Shown piece by piece: positions 6,151 through 12,268 of a stretch of DNA of 12,268 bases. The notes below the pieces were generated by a model, which saw only the letters and a program-made list of their open reading frames with translations, made no database searches and was not told where the DNA came from. The stretch is taken from assembly GCA_013003325.1 (NCBI GenBank), contig JABDJU010000150.1, positions 1 through 12,268 on the forward strand. Reading direction: 5' to 3'. Numbering within the stretch: position 1 is the first letter of the stretch; each line of letters opens with the position of its first letter. The translations under genes were made by a program, and so were the position numbers. This stretch comes from Acidimicrobiales bacterium. GTDB lineage: Bacteria > Actinomycetota > Acidimicrobiia > Acidimicrobiales > SZUA-35.

Positions 6151-7588
6151 GGACGCAACTACCACGCCCCATGTGCTGTTCGCGTCGGCGGAATTGGCTC
6201 CGATGGTGTCGGTCGGTGGTCTCGGGTTGGCGGCGAGCGGGCTGGTCAAGGAGCTCACCGATCAGGGATCCAACCTGACCGTTGTCCTGCCCGACTACGG
6301 ACCTTCTATCGACGGTTTCACCGAGGTCGACGCCTGGTCGTTGCCGGTCCCGCCGTGGTGTGGGCCGACCCTGGCTCGACGGGGTGCCGGACCGGGCCTG
6401 CCCGATGTGATTCTGGTCAGTGCGCCCGGGATCGAGCGGCCTCACCCCTACAACGATCCCTCCAGCGGCATCGCATGGCCCGACAACACCGAGCGGTTCT
6501 TCGCGTTCTCCGCCGGCGTCGCCGCACTGTGTGGGAGCCCTGACGACGGCGGCGTCGAACCGGATGTCCTGCACCTCAACGACTGGCACAGCTCGGCGAC
6601 GGTAGGCTTCCTCGCCGACCCGCCGCCCACCGTGCTCACCGTCCACACCCTCGGTTATCAGGGTGTGACCGATGCGTTCTGGATGAGCCGGGTACCGCAT
6701 CGGTCGTGGCTCTTCAGCTGGTACGACGTCGCCAACCCGCTGGCCGCTGCGATCAGAACCGCTGACCGCGTGATCGCCGTCAGCCCAAACTATGCCCGCG
6801 AGATCCTCACTGCCGAAGCAGGCATGGGAATGGACCACGAGCTCGGCGCCAAAGGCACCGCTCTAGTGGGCATTCGCAACGGGATCGACACCAGCATCTG
6901 GAATCCGGCCACCGATCCTCACCTTCCGACCACCTACACCGCGAGGACCGTGGCCAAGGGTAAGGCAGCCGCCCGCGACGAACTCCTGGCGCGATTTGAG
7001 TTGGATGAAGACGGAGCCTCAATCATCGGCGTTGTCAGCCGCCTGGTCGACCAGAAGGGCATCGATCTCTTGATGCACACCGTGCCCTACCTCGAATCGA
7101 TGAATGCCCGAGTGGTTTTACTCGGCTCGGGGCTTCCCGACCTCACCGCCTGGGTGCGCCAGATCGCCGCCGACAATCCCGACCGCGTCGCTGCCCAACT
7201 CGACGCCTTCGACGAGCCGTTGGCCCACCTGATATTTGCCGGCTCAGACCTTTTCTGTATGCCGAGCCGATTCGAACCCTGCGGTCTGGCGCAGATGCAG
7301 GCCATGGAGTACGGCACGCCCACGATCGCCACCTCGGTCGGCGGTTTGGTCGACACGATCGTCGACGCCGATGTCGACGTGGCCGGGGGAACCGGTTTCC
7401 TTACGACCACGAACGACCTGCCCGGGCTCGTCGACGCGATGCACAGGGCGCTGCGGGCGTTCGGGTCGACTCAGAGATTCAATCGGATCAGACGAACGGG
7501 CATGAAGGTCGACTGGTCCTGGACCGAGCCGGCGGCGCGACATGCCGACCTCTACGCCGAGGTTCTGGCCGAAGCTCAGAACTCGTAG
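6143..7588 (+). CDS. glgA: Glycogen synthase, GT5 (ADP-glucose type)
   Basis: The 481-residue protein is a bacterial-type GT5 glycogen synthase with two Rossmann-like domains; it transfers glucose from ADP-glucose to the non-reducing end of glycogen. Visible motifs are HLNDWHSS (144-151), TVHTLGYQG with H168, NGIDTSIWNP (246-255), VVSRLVDQKG with R300 and K305, and SRFEPCGLAQ with E378. R300, K305, H168 and E378 match E. coli ligand or catalytic residues. The N-terminal signature, normally KTGGL, reads SVGGL at 23-27, so the nucleotide-sugar-binding lysine is serine. The aspartate usually following in GLGD/GLAD is leucine. All other key residues are kept, so I still call it glycogen synthase, perhaps with altered ADP-glucose affinity. 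ATG 6143 sits inside the glgX stop region and is preceded by AGAAGGG. The 3' end overlaps glgC, which converges on it. Confidence 0.93.
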   Translation: MSKDATTTPHVLFASAELAPMVSVGGLGLAASGLVKELTDQGSNLTVVLPDYGPSIDGFTEVDAWSLPVPPWCGPTLARRGAGPGLPDVILVSAPGIERPHPYNDPSSGIAWPDNTERFFAFSAGVAALCGSPDDGGVEPDVLHLNDWHSSATVGFLADPPPTVLTVHTLGYQGVTDAFWMSRVPHRSWLFSWYDVANPLAAAIRTADRVIAVSPNYAREILTAEAGMGMDHELGAKGTALVGIRNGIDTSIWNPATDPHLPTTYTARTVAKGKAAARDELLARFELDEDGASIIGVVSRLVDQKGIDLLMHTVPYLESMNARVVLLGSGLPDLTAWVRQIAADNPDRVAAQLDAFDEPLAHLIFAGSDLFCMPSRFEPCGLAQMQAMEYGTPTIATSVGGLVDTIVDADVDVAGGTGFLTTTNDLPGLVDAMHRALRAFGSTQRFNRIRRTGMKVDWSWTEPAARHADLYAEVLAEAQNS

Positions 7589-8832
7589 TTCTTGGGCACC
7601 GCCACGACGCCGCCGTCGGAAACGGTGAAGCGGGCCCGATCCTCTTCTGGGTTGAACCCGATCCGGGTGCCGGGGGGAACGACCACGTTCTTGTCGATGA
7701 TGGCGCGACGGATCTGAGAGCGCGCCCCGATCGTCACGTCGTCGAAGATGACGGTTCCCTCGATCGTGGCGTCGCGTTCAACCCGCACGTTGGGCGAGAT
7801 CACGCTTTCGAACGCGGTACAGCCCGAGAGGATCGCGCCGTTGGCTATCACCGAGTTGGATACGTCGGGGGAGCGAACGCCGTCGCGCACCAATTTGGCC
7901 GGTGGCAGCGAACGGCCGAGGGTGAAGATCGGCCACTGCTGGTTGTACAGACTGAAGGCCGGCAACGGCTGCACCAGATCCATGTGGGCGTCGAAGTACG
8001 CATCCAGGGTTCCTACGTCCCGCCAGTACCCCCGTTGGGCGTCCCCATCGCCGGGGACTACGTTCTGGGTGTAGTCATAGACCTCGGCTGCCCCGTCGGC
8101 GACGAGCCGTGGAATGATGTCGCCGCCCATGTCGCGACCCGAACCGGGTTCGGCGGCATCGGCGTTCAAGGCTTCGACGAGCACGCTGGCGTCGAACACG
8201 TAGTTGCCCATCGAGGCGAGCACACGGTCGGGGTCGTCGGGAAGCCCCGGCGGGTCGGTCGGCTTTTCGAGGAATCGTTTGATGCCGTTGGACGACTCGT
8301 CCTTGTCGATAACGCCGAATTGGTCTGCTTCGGCCCGGCTCACCCGGAGGGCGGCAACCGTAACGCCCGCCCCGCTTCGTATGTGCTGGTCGAGCATCTG
8401 CCGGGGATCCATGCGGTAGATGTGGTCAGCGCCGAACACGAAGATGTACTCGGGCTTTTCATCGTCGATGAGGTTGATGTTCTGGAACAGCGCATCGGCG
8501 GACCCTTGGAACCACTCCGGACCCCGCCGCATCTGGGCGGGCACTGAGGAGACGTAGTTGCCAAGGAAGGTGGAAAGTCGCCACGTACGACTGACGTGGA
8601 CGTCGAGGGAATGACTCTTGTACTGGGTGAGCACGACGATCTTGCGATACCCACCGTTTACGAGGTTTGACAACGCAAAGTCGATGAGGCGGTACGGACC
8701 GCCGAAGGGCACCGCAGGTTTGGCCCGGTCTTCAGTCAGCGGCATCAGGCGCTTGCCTTCTCCGCCGGCCAACACGATCGACAGCACCCGTGGCCGAACA
8801 CCGAGATCGAACACTGCGCTGCTGTTGCTCAC
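7576..8832 (-). CDS. glgC: Glucose-1-phosphate adenylyltransferase (ADP-glucose pyrophosphorylase)
   Basis: The 418-residue protein forms ADP-glucose from ATP and glucose-1-phosphate, the committed step of bacterial glycogen synthesis. The N-terminal nucleotidyltransferase domain carries LAGGEGKRLMPLT (21-33), RAKPAVPFGGPYRLIDFALSN (36-56), FGADHIYRMD with D136, and FLEKP with K190 (the E. coli K195 equivalent). The C-terminal part (from about 310) is a left-handed beta-helix of hexapeptide-like repeats (SVIANGAIL, SVISPNVRV, VIFDDVTIG), where allosteric effectors bind. The E. coli K39 activator lysine position is aspartate (EDRAKPA), as I recall being usual in actinobacterial GlgC. The start is GTG 8832, with no Shine-Dalgarno; a CAAGAT box 6 nt upstream could give leaderless mRNA. 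It runs against glgA, with 13 nt of 3' overlap, rather than in an operon with it. Confidence 0.96.
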   Translation of the reverse strand: MSNSSAVFDLGVRPRVLSIVLAGGEGKRLMPLTEDRAKPAVPFGGPYRLIDFALSNLVNGGYRKIVVLTQYKSHSLDVHVSRTWRLSTFLGNYVSSVPAQMRRGPEWFQGSADALFQNINLIDDEKPEYIFVFGADHIYRMDPRQMLDQHIRSGAGVTVAALRVSRAEADQFGVIDKDESSNGIKRFLEKPTDPPGLPDDPDRVLASMGNYVFDASVLVEALNADAAEPGSGRDMGGDIIPRLVADGAAEVYDYTQNVVPGDGDAQRGYWRDVGTLDAYFDAHMDLVQPLPAFSLYNQQWPIFTLGRSLPPAKLVRDGVRSPDVSNSVIANGAILSGCTAFESVISPNVRVERDATIEGTVIFDDVTIGARSQIRRAIIDKNVVVPPGTRIGFNPEEDRARFTVSDGGVVAVPKNYEF

Positions 8833-8838
8833 GTTCGT

Positions 8839-8844
8839 ATCTTG
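8839..8844 (-). promoter_or_regulatory. Weak -10 box candidate for glgC
   Basis: CAAGAT on the minus strand keeps the conserved second A and sixth T of a -10 box and is 6 nt from the glgC GTG, the same spacing as the glgX box. It departs from TANNNT at the first base, and glgC might instead be read through from the gene 42 nt upstream. Confidence 0.25.
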
Positions 8845-8874
8845 GCCTACGGCACGCTGGTTGTCACCTTGGGA

Positions 8875-9408
8875 TCAACTCGGCACCAGCACAAACTCGT
8901 GGTTCACTCCCTCGACCGCGAGGGTGAGCTGAAGCCCGCCGGCACCGAAGACGAACTCGGCCAGTACCGGATCCGGGCCCCGCAATACGGTGTCGGTCTC
9001 GATGGTCACAAACAGCACGACCTGCACCGGACGGAGCTCGGTCGGGATGTCACCCAGCTCGGTCACCTCAGCCAGCACCACCGCGGCCGACCCGTCCCGA
9101 ACGGGGAGTTCGGTCTGCAGCGACTCGACAACGGTCCCGGCGAACTGAACGATCGTGCCGCCATCGCCCGAGCGCCAGCGACCCGTCAAGGTGTCGGGAA
9201 CCGTGACGATGGTCGCTGCGCCGGGATCGGTGCGGGTGGTCGCTGACCCCTCGTCAGTCGGTGTCGTCGTCGTCGGGTTCGCCGTGGTCGAAGATGGCGG
9301 CGTCGACCGAGTCGAAGCCGCGAGCGGTTGATCTTCGGTTCCCACGAAGAGCACGGCGAGTATTGCGGCAGCGAGTGCCGCGGCGAGCGCCCCGAGGGCG
9401 AGGTTCAA
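8875..9408 (-). CDS. Small membrane-anchored or secreted protein, unknown function
   Basis: From TTG 9408 the protein has 177 residues. A hydrophobic segment at 3-23 (LALGALAAALAAAILAVLFVG) acts as a signal anchor or signal peptide. It is followed by a Ser/Thr/Pro-rich linker at about 32-62 (STPPSSTTANPTTTTP) and a compact, beta-rich domain at about 68-177. Such linkers usually carry an extracytoplasmic domain away from the membrane. There is no lipobox cysteine. I do not recognise the domain. The frame is open far upstream, across the divergent gene, but no ATG or GTG falls between that gene and 9408; the TTG is therefore the most economical start and not certain. It lies 42 nt upstream of glgC on the same strand, which allows co-transcription, but nothing in the sequence shows a role in glycogen metabolism. 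Confidence 0.65.
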   Translation of the reverse strand: MNLALGALAAALAAAILAVLFVGTEDQPLAASTRSTPPSSTTANPTTTTPTDEGSATTRTDPGAATIVTVPDTLTGRWRSGDGGTIVQFAGTVVESLQTELPVRDGSAAVVLAEVTELGDIPTELRPVQVVLFVTIETDTVLRGPDPVLAEFVFGAGGLQLTLAVEGVNHEFVLVPS

Positions 9409-9423
9409 TCGATCGACGGCATC

Positions 9424-9429
9424 AGGGTA
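9424..9429 (-). promoter_or_regulatory. -10 box candidate for the 8875-9408 gene
   Basis: TACCCT on the minus strand would place +1 at about 9417, leaving a 9-nt leader before TTG 9408. It faces away from the dehydrogenase -10 box 9 nt to its right, so the divergent promoters would overlap physically. Confidence 0.3.
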
Positions 9430-9438
9430 GAAGGTCGC

Positions 9439-9444
9439 TAGCTT
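9439..9444 (+). promoter_or_regulatory. -10 box for the beta-hydroxyacid dehydrogenase (leaderless type)
   Basis: TAGCTT is followed by exactly 6 nt and then ATG 9451. No Shine-Dalgarno lies in front of that ATG, and no clear -35 is readable. Confidence 0.5.
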
Positions 9445-9450
9445 CGATCT

Positions 9451-10311
9451 ATGGCAACAATCGGGTTCATCGGTCTCGGCGTGATGGGATTTCCCATGGC
9501 CGGACACCTGCAGGAAGCTGGCAATGAGGTCACGGTGTTCAATCGCACGACGGCCAAGGCTGAAGCCTGGGTGGAGCGCTACGGCGGCGCATTGGCTGCA
9601 TCCCCGCGCGACGCTGCCCACGATGCAGACGTCGTGATCACAATTGTCGGAGCCGACGACGACGTGCGCGCAGTGGTCTTCGGCGAGGACGGTGCCCTCG
9701 AAGGCATGAAGGAGGGTTCGATCCTCGTCGACCACACCACGGCCTCGGCCGACCTCGCTCGCGTGCTCCATGCCGCATGTGCACAGCGGAACATCGGCTT
9801 TGTCGACGCTCCGGTGTCGGGCGGGGAGGCGGGAGCACAGAACGGGAAGCTGACGGTCATGTGCGGAGGCGATCAATCCCACTTTGATGCGGTCGCCCCC
9901 GTTATCGAGCCCTTTGCGGTGGCGGTCACGAGGATCGGGGGTGCCGGGTCGGGACAGCTGTGCAAGATGGTCAACCAACTCTCGATCGCCGGTCTCCTGC
10001 AAGGTTTGAGCGAGGGGATTGCGTTCGGCATGAAGGCCGGGCTCGACATGGACATCGTGCTCGATGTGATTTCCAAGGGTGCAGCCGGCTCGTGGCAGAT
10101 GGAGAACAGAGGCAGGACCATGGTGGCTGACGAGTTCGAGTTCGGATTCGCCGTCGACTGGATGCGCAAGGATCTCCGCATCGCACTCGACCAGGCCCAC
10201 TCGGTGGGGGCGTCGGTCCCGATCGGAGCCCTCGTCGACCAGTTCTACGCCCAGATCCAGAGCCGGGGCGGAAATCGCTGGGATACGAGCAGTCTGATCA
10301 GGCTCCTCTAG
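9451..10311 (+). CDS. NAD(P)-dependent beta-hydroxyacid dehydrogenase (3-hydroxyisobutyrate dehydrogenase family)
   Basis: The 286-residue protein is a full-length member of the family that contains 3-hydroxyisobutyrate dehydrogenase, tartronate semialdehyde reductase and glyoxylate/succinic semialdehyde reductases. The Rossmann motif GFIGLGVMGFPMAGHL (5-20) begins almost at the N-terminus, followed by VFNRT (29-33) at the end of beta-2. Substrate-binding DAPVSGG is at 119-125, catalytic K172 lies in GQLCKMVNQ with N175, and a C-terminal K240 sits in MRKDLRIAL. The asparagine-arginine after beta-2, rather than an acidic residue, is often associated with NADP preference; that is inference. The GSWQMENRG segment resembles general members more than classic MmsB, so I give no gene symbol. 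The enzyme is cytosolic. It has its own leaderless promoter and is divergent from the small membrane protein, so the sequence does not tie it to a pathway. Confidence 0.92.
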   Translation: MATIGFIGLGVMGFPMAGHLQEAGNEVTVFNRTTAKAEAWVERYGGALAASPRDAAHDADVVITIVGADDDVRAVVFGEDGALEGMKEGSILVDHTTASADLARVLHAACAQRNIGFVDAPVSGGEAGAQNGKLTVMCGGDQSHFDAVAPVIEPFAVAVTRIGGAGSGQLCKMVNQLSIAGLLQGLSEGIAFGMKAGLDMDIVLDVISKGAAGSWQMENRGRTMVADEFEFGFAVDWMRKDLRIALDQAHSVGASVPIGALVDQFYAQIQSRGGNRWDTSSLIRLL

Positions 10312-10549
10312 GCACCGGCTCGGCTGCGCCTGTGACGAACAACCTCGTTGCCCAAGCACGCTGAACCGACCGACCTATTGCGACTGCCGGTAGCAAGCGA
10401 TTCACTGATACCTGCGGGTACCGGGAACTGGTTCTCGGCATAGCCACTGGCGGGCAGCGGCTGCCGAATTCTACGGATCATGTTCTCGATACGGGGGCTC
10501 TCACCGACAAGGTGAGAGCCCTCATTCATTCTCTGCACCGTTCAATACG
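10312..10549. other. Hairpin-rich intergenic region, possible small RNA or long 3' UTR
   Basis: No credible gene is present in these 238 nt. Reading + there are several close-packed short inverted repeats: TACC/GGTA (10409-10420), CCGGGA/TCTCGG with one G-U pair (10421-10438), GCC/GGC (10443-10451) and GGCA/TGCC (10453-10465). A much stronger terminator-like stem follows at 10495-10521. Short stems are frequent in GC-rich DNA, and I match no known RNA family. Confidence 0.3.
10495..10521 (+). terminator. Strong 11-bp hairpin, probable rho-independent terminator
   Basis: GGGCTCTCACC, loop GACAA, GGTGAGAGCCC is a perfect 11-bp stem. The + side continues TCATTCATTCTCTG, moderately T-rich, whereas the minus side has no T-tract, so + strand termination is favoured. 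It lies 183 nt past the dehydrogenase stop and just before the aminotransferase promoter, insulating the two units. Confidence 0.6.
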
Positions 10550-10551
10550 AT
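10546..10551 (+). promoter_or_regulatory. -10 box for the aminotransferase operon (leaderless type)
   Basis: TACGAT is followed by 7 nt and then GTG 10559. The box includes the first two bases of the ATG at 10550, which argues that this upstream ATG is not in the mRNA. The GGAGGG before the GTG is too close (1 nt) to work as a Shine-Dalgarno. Confidence 0.45.
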
Positions 10552-10558
10552 GGAGGGA

Positions 10559-11752
10559 GTGCGACCCGCTGACCGCTACTCCGCCCGTGGAGATATCGAA
10601 CCGTTTCATGTGATGGAGAGCATGAACGCTGCGGCGGCCCACGAGCGGGCCGGCAACCGAGTGCTCCATCTCGAGGTTGGTCAACCGTCGACACCAGCGC
10701 CTCTCGCCGTCCGTGCCGCCGCCAAAGCCGCTCTCGATGACGACATCATCGGGTACACCGGTGCCCTCGGGACCCCCGAGCTTCGGGAACGCATCGCTCG
10801 GTGGTACCACGAGCGCTACGGCATCGATGTCGATCCGGCCAGGGTCGTAGTGACCACCGGTGCGTCGGGGAGCTGCGTGCTGGCATTCCTGGCGCTGTGG
10901 GACCCGGGCCAGCGCGTCGGCGTGATCGAGCCGAGCTACCCGTGTTATCGAAACGATCTCAAGGCCTTTGGGATCGATGTTGTGTCGATTCCGGTCGATG
11001 CCGAAACCGACTTCCGGCCGACGGTCGAGCAGCTCGACGCAGCCGGCCCTCTCGATGGTTTGATCCTCGCGAGCCCGAGCAATCCCACCGGGGTCATCCT
11101 CCACGAAGAGCATCTGACCGAGCTGCTCGGGTGGGCATCAGCACATGCGGTTCATGTGATCGTGGACGAGATCTATCACGGCCTCACCTTCGATATCGAA
11201 CCGCCCACCGCGTTGGCGGTCGACGACGAGGTGGTCGTGTTCAATAGCTTCTCCAAGTACTTCAGCATGACCGGCTGGCGGCTGGGTTGGATCGTCGCCC
11301 CGCCGACGTTGATACCTCGGCTCGAACGCCTCGCTCAGAACCTCACGATTTCGGCACCTACGCTCAGCCAGCGGGCCGGGATCGCAGCCTTCGATGCAAG
11401 AGAAGAATGCGATGAAAACGTCGCCCGGTATCGACGGAATCGGAATTCGATGCTCGGTTCCCTCAGATTGGCCGGATTCCACAGCATCGCCCCGGCCGAA
11501 GGGGCGTTCTACCTCTGGGTCGACATCGCCCACACCGGCTTCACCGCCTCCGAACTCTGCCGGCGCTGGCTCGAGGAGCTCGACATCGCCGCTACGCCGG
11601 GAATCGATTTCGACCCGGTCCGCGGCGAGCGGTTCGTGCGACTCTCGATCGCCGGCTCAGAAGCCGACATCGATGAAGCGGGCGCACGGCTGATTGGGTG
11701 GGCCCGCGACTCAGGACTGGATGCGCCGGGGCAGGAGGAGGAGCCGGGGTGA
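10559..11752 (+). CDS. PLP-dependent aminotransferase, class I/II (fold type I)
   Basis: The protein of 397 residues (400 from the upstream ATG 10550) is a fold-type I aminotransferase of the aspartate/alanine aminotransferase group. It moves an amino group between an amino acid and a 2-oxo acid in the cytosol. Visible motifs are LEVGQPSTPAP near the N-terminus, YTGALGTPELRERIA, the phosphate-side TTGASGSCVLAF, ASPSNPTG with the PLP-contacting Asn, IVDEIYHGLTF with Asp and Tyr, and NSFSKYFSMTGWRLGW with the Schiff-base lysine K233. The carboxylate-binding Arg is probably in FVRLSIAGS near the C-terminus. The substrate cannot be read from the sequence. I chose GTG 10559 because ATG 10550 overlaps the -10 box. 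The final codons carry a GGAGGAGGAG Shine-Dalgarno for the next gene, whose GTG overlaps this stop as GTGA. Confidence 0.93.
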   Translation: MRPADRYSARGDIEPFHVMESMNAAAAHERAGNRVLHLEVGQPSTPAPLAVRAAAKAALDDDIIGYTGALGTPELRERIARWYHERYGIDVDPARVVVTTGASGSCVLAFLALWDPGQRVGVIEPSYPCYRNDLKAFGIDVVSIPVDAETDFRPTVEQLDAAGPLDGLILASPSNPTGVILHEEHLTELLGWASAHAVHVIVDEIYHGLTFDIEPPTALAVDDEVVVFNSFSKYFSMTGWRLGWIVAPPTLIPRLERLAQNLTISAPTLSQRAGIAAFDAREECDENVARYRRNRNSMLGSLRLAGFHSIAPAEGAFYLWVDIAHTGFTASELCRRWLEELDIAATPGIDFDPVRGERFVRLSIAGSEADIDEAGARLIGWARDSGLDAPGQEEEPG

Positions 11753-12246
11753 GCGATGTCGGCTCGGGAGCACATTCCGGCAACCGGCGACGGCGGGGCC
11801 ACAAACCCGGTCCTCCGGTGCGGCGATCGCTCATGTGGGGTCTGACCAAGCGGTGCCCGGCATGTGGCCGCGGCGGGCTGTTTCGTCGCTGGTTCAGAAT
11901 CGTCGACCGCTGCCCCCGCTGTGGCCTGAAGTTCGAGCGGATAGAGGGTCACTGGATCGGCGCCATCGGCATGAACACCATCGTGACGTTCGGATCGATT
12001 CTTGTACTCATGATCACTGCGGTCGTGATGTTTCACGACTCCTCGGTGCCCCGCTGGGTTCTCGCCGCCGGGTTGATGGCGGCGGCCCTGGTGATCCCGC
12101 CTTTGCTCGACCCATTCACCCGAACCTTCTGGACCGCCATCGATGTGGCCCTGCGGCCGCTGGAGCCCTTCGAGGTCGACTGGAATGTCGTCGCCCCCGA
12201 TGCGGTTCCGGGCGCGGCTGACGCTGGGAAGGAAACCGCCTCGTGA
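11749..12246 (+). CDS. DUF983-like zinc-ribbon membrane protein
   Basis: The 165-residue protein has a basic N-terminal tail (Arg/Lys-rich, about 12-35) and a four-cysteine zinc ribbon. The ribbon is CPAC at 36-39 and CPRC at 55-58, separated by RGGLFRRWFRIVDR. Two membrane spans follow at about 76-96 and 102-121, then a conserved-looking segment ending RPLEPFEVDW. This order of ribbon then two spans matches the DUF983 family, whose function is unknown; members often lie near cytochrome oxidase genes, which are not seen here. GTG 11749 is favoured because it overlaps the aminotransferase stop as GTGA and has GGAG 5 nt upstream. An internal ATG just before the ribbon would remove the basic tail. 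Its stop overlaps the next start, so it belongs to an operon of at least three genes. Confidence 0.8.
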   Translation: MSDVGSGAHSGNRRRRGHKPGPPVRRSLMWGLTKRCPACGRGGLFRRWFRIVDRCPRCGLKFERIEGHWIGAIGMNTIVTFGSILVLMITAVVMFHDSSVPRWVLAAGLMAAALVIPPLLDPFTRTFWTAIDVALRPLEPFEVDWNVVAPDAVPGAADAGKETAS

Positions 12247-12268
12247 ACGACCTACAACACCCCAATCC
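12243..12268 (+). CDS. Start of a downstream gene, truncated by the window edge
   Basis: GTG 12243 overlaps the DUF983 stop as GTGA and is preceded by GGAAGGA with 9-nt spacing, the same arrangement as the gene before it. Only MNDLQHPN and two further bases are visible, so the product is unknown. Confidence 0.45.

Noticed and set aside
5332..6258. 308-codon minus-strand frame opposite glgX and glgA
   Set aside because: It is antisense to conserved coding sequence of both genes, with no motif and no promoter or ribosome site.
9451..10359. Long minus-strand open frame running through the dehydrogenase and continuous with the 8875-9408 protein
   Set aside because: The plus-strand dehydrogenase with full family motifs explains this interval. 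Only the part below 9408 has its own signal-anchor and linker structure and lies outside another gene.
10409..10426. TACCTGCGGGTACCGGGA, loosely like the T-box antiterminator sequence
   Set aside because: It does not match the conserved T-box sequence, there is no specifier stem, and the downstream gene is not an aminoacyl-tRNA or amino-acid transport gene.
10443..10450. GCCACTGG, resembling a piece of the cobalamin riboswitch core
   Set aside because: The other conserved parts of the B12 box and the surrounding helices are absent, and eight matching bases alone are not evidence.
10308..10538. 76-codon minus-strand frame in the intergenic gap
   Set aside because: It is Arg/Ser-rich with no motif, runs through the terminator hairpin and into the dehydrogenase stop, and has no Shine-Dalgarno.
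1..12268. tRNA, rRNA, CRISPR array, insertion sequence or prophage remnant
   Set aside because: No cloverleaf or rRNA-like segment, no regularly spaced repeats, no transposase or integrase frame, and no terminal inverted repeats were seen by reading both strands.

Overview
The window is a high-GC bacterial chromosome segment, densely packed with housekeeping metabolism. Gene content, GC-rich codon use and TANNNT boxes sitting 6-7 nt upstream of start codons (leaderless-type promoters) point to an actinobacterium. A lineage such as Acidimicrobiia is my guess; nothing here proves it. I see no mobile element, CRISPR array, tRNA, rRNA or phage gene.

Layout from left to right: the 3' end of a MaoC-family dehydratase (+); an unrecognised helical protein (-, 301-1005); a divergently transcribed M24 metallopeptidase (+, 1062-2177); converging on it, a two-gene operon (-) of type I pantothenate kinase coaA (3041-3982) and a multi-pass membrane protein (2181-3044), coupled by an ATGA overlap. 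Then comes a glycogen block: glgX debranching enzyme (4042-6150) and glgA glycogen synthase (6143-7588) on + with an 8-nt overlap, and glgC ADP-glucose pyrophosphorylase (7576-8832) on -, whose 3' end overlaps that of glgA by 13 nt. Upstream of glgC on the same strand is a small membrane-anchored or secreted protein of unknown function (8875-9408). Divergent from it is a beta-hydroxyacid dehydrogenase (9451-10311). After a 238-nt gap with a strong hairpin come a class I aminotransferase (10559-11752), a DUF983-type zinc-ribbon membrane protein (11749-12246) and the first codons of a further gene, all joined by GTGA overlaps.

GlgC makes ADP-glucose, GlgA extends the alpha-1,4-glucan with it, and GlgX trims branches during breakdown. 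Branching enzyme and phosphorylase are not in the window.

The most unusual points are regulatory or at residue level. Four genes have TANNNT-N6/7-ATG/GTG with no usable Shine-Dalgarno, and a fifth (glgC) has a weaker version, whereas the operon-internal glgA, DUF983 and terminal genes carry Shine-Dalgarno sites. A possible five-codon leaderless mini-ORF sits directly in front of coaA and overlaps its start as ATGA. GlgA lacks the lysine of the KTGGL motif. The hairpin-rich gap at 10312-10549 could hold a small RNA or only a 3' UTR plus terminator. I found no convincing new multi-gene system.
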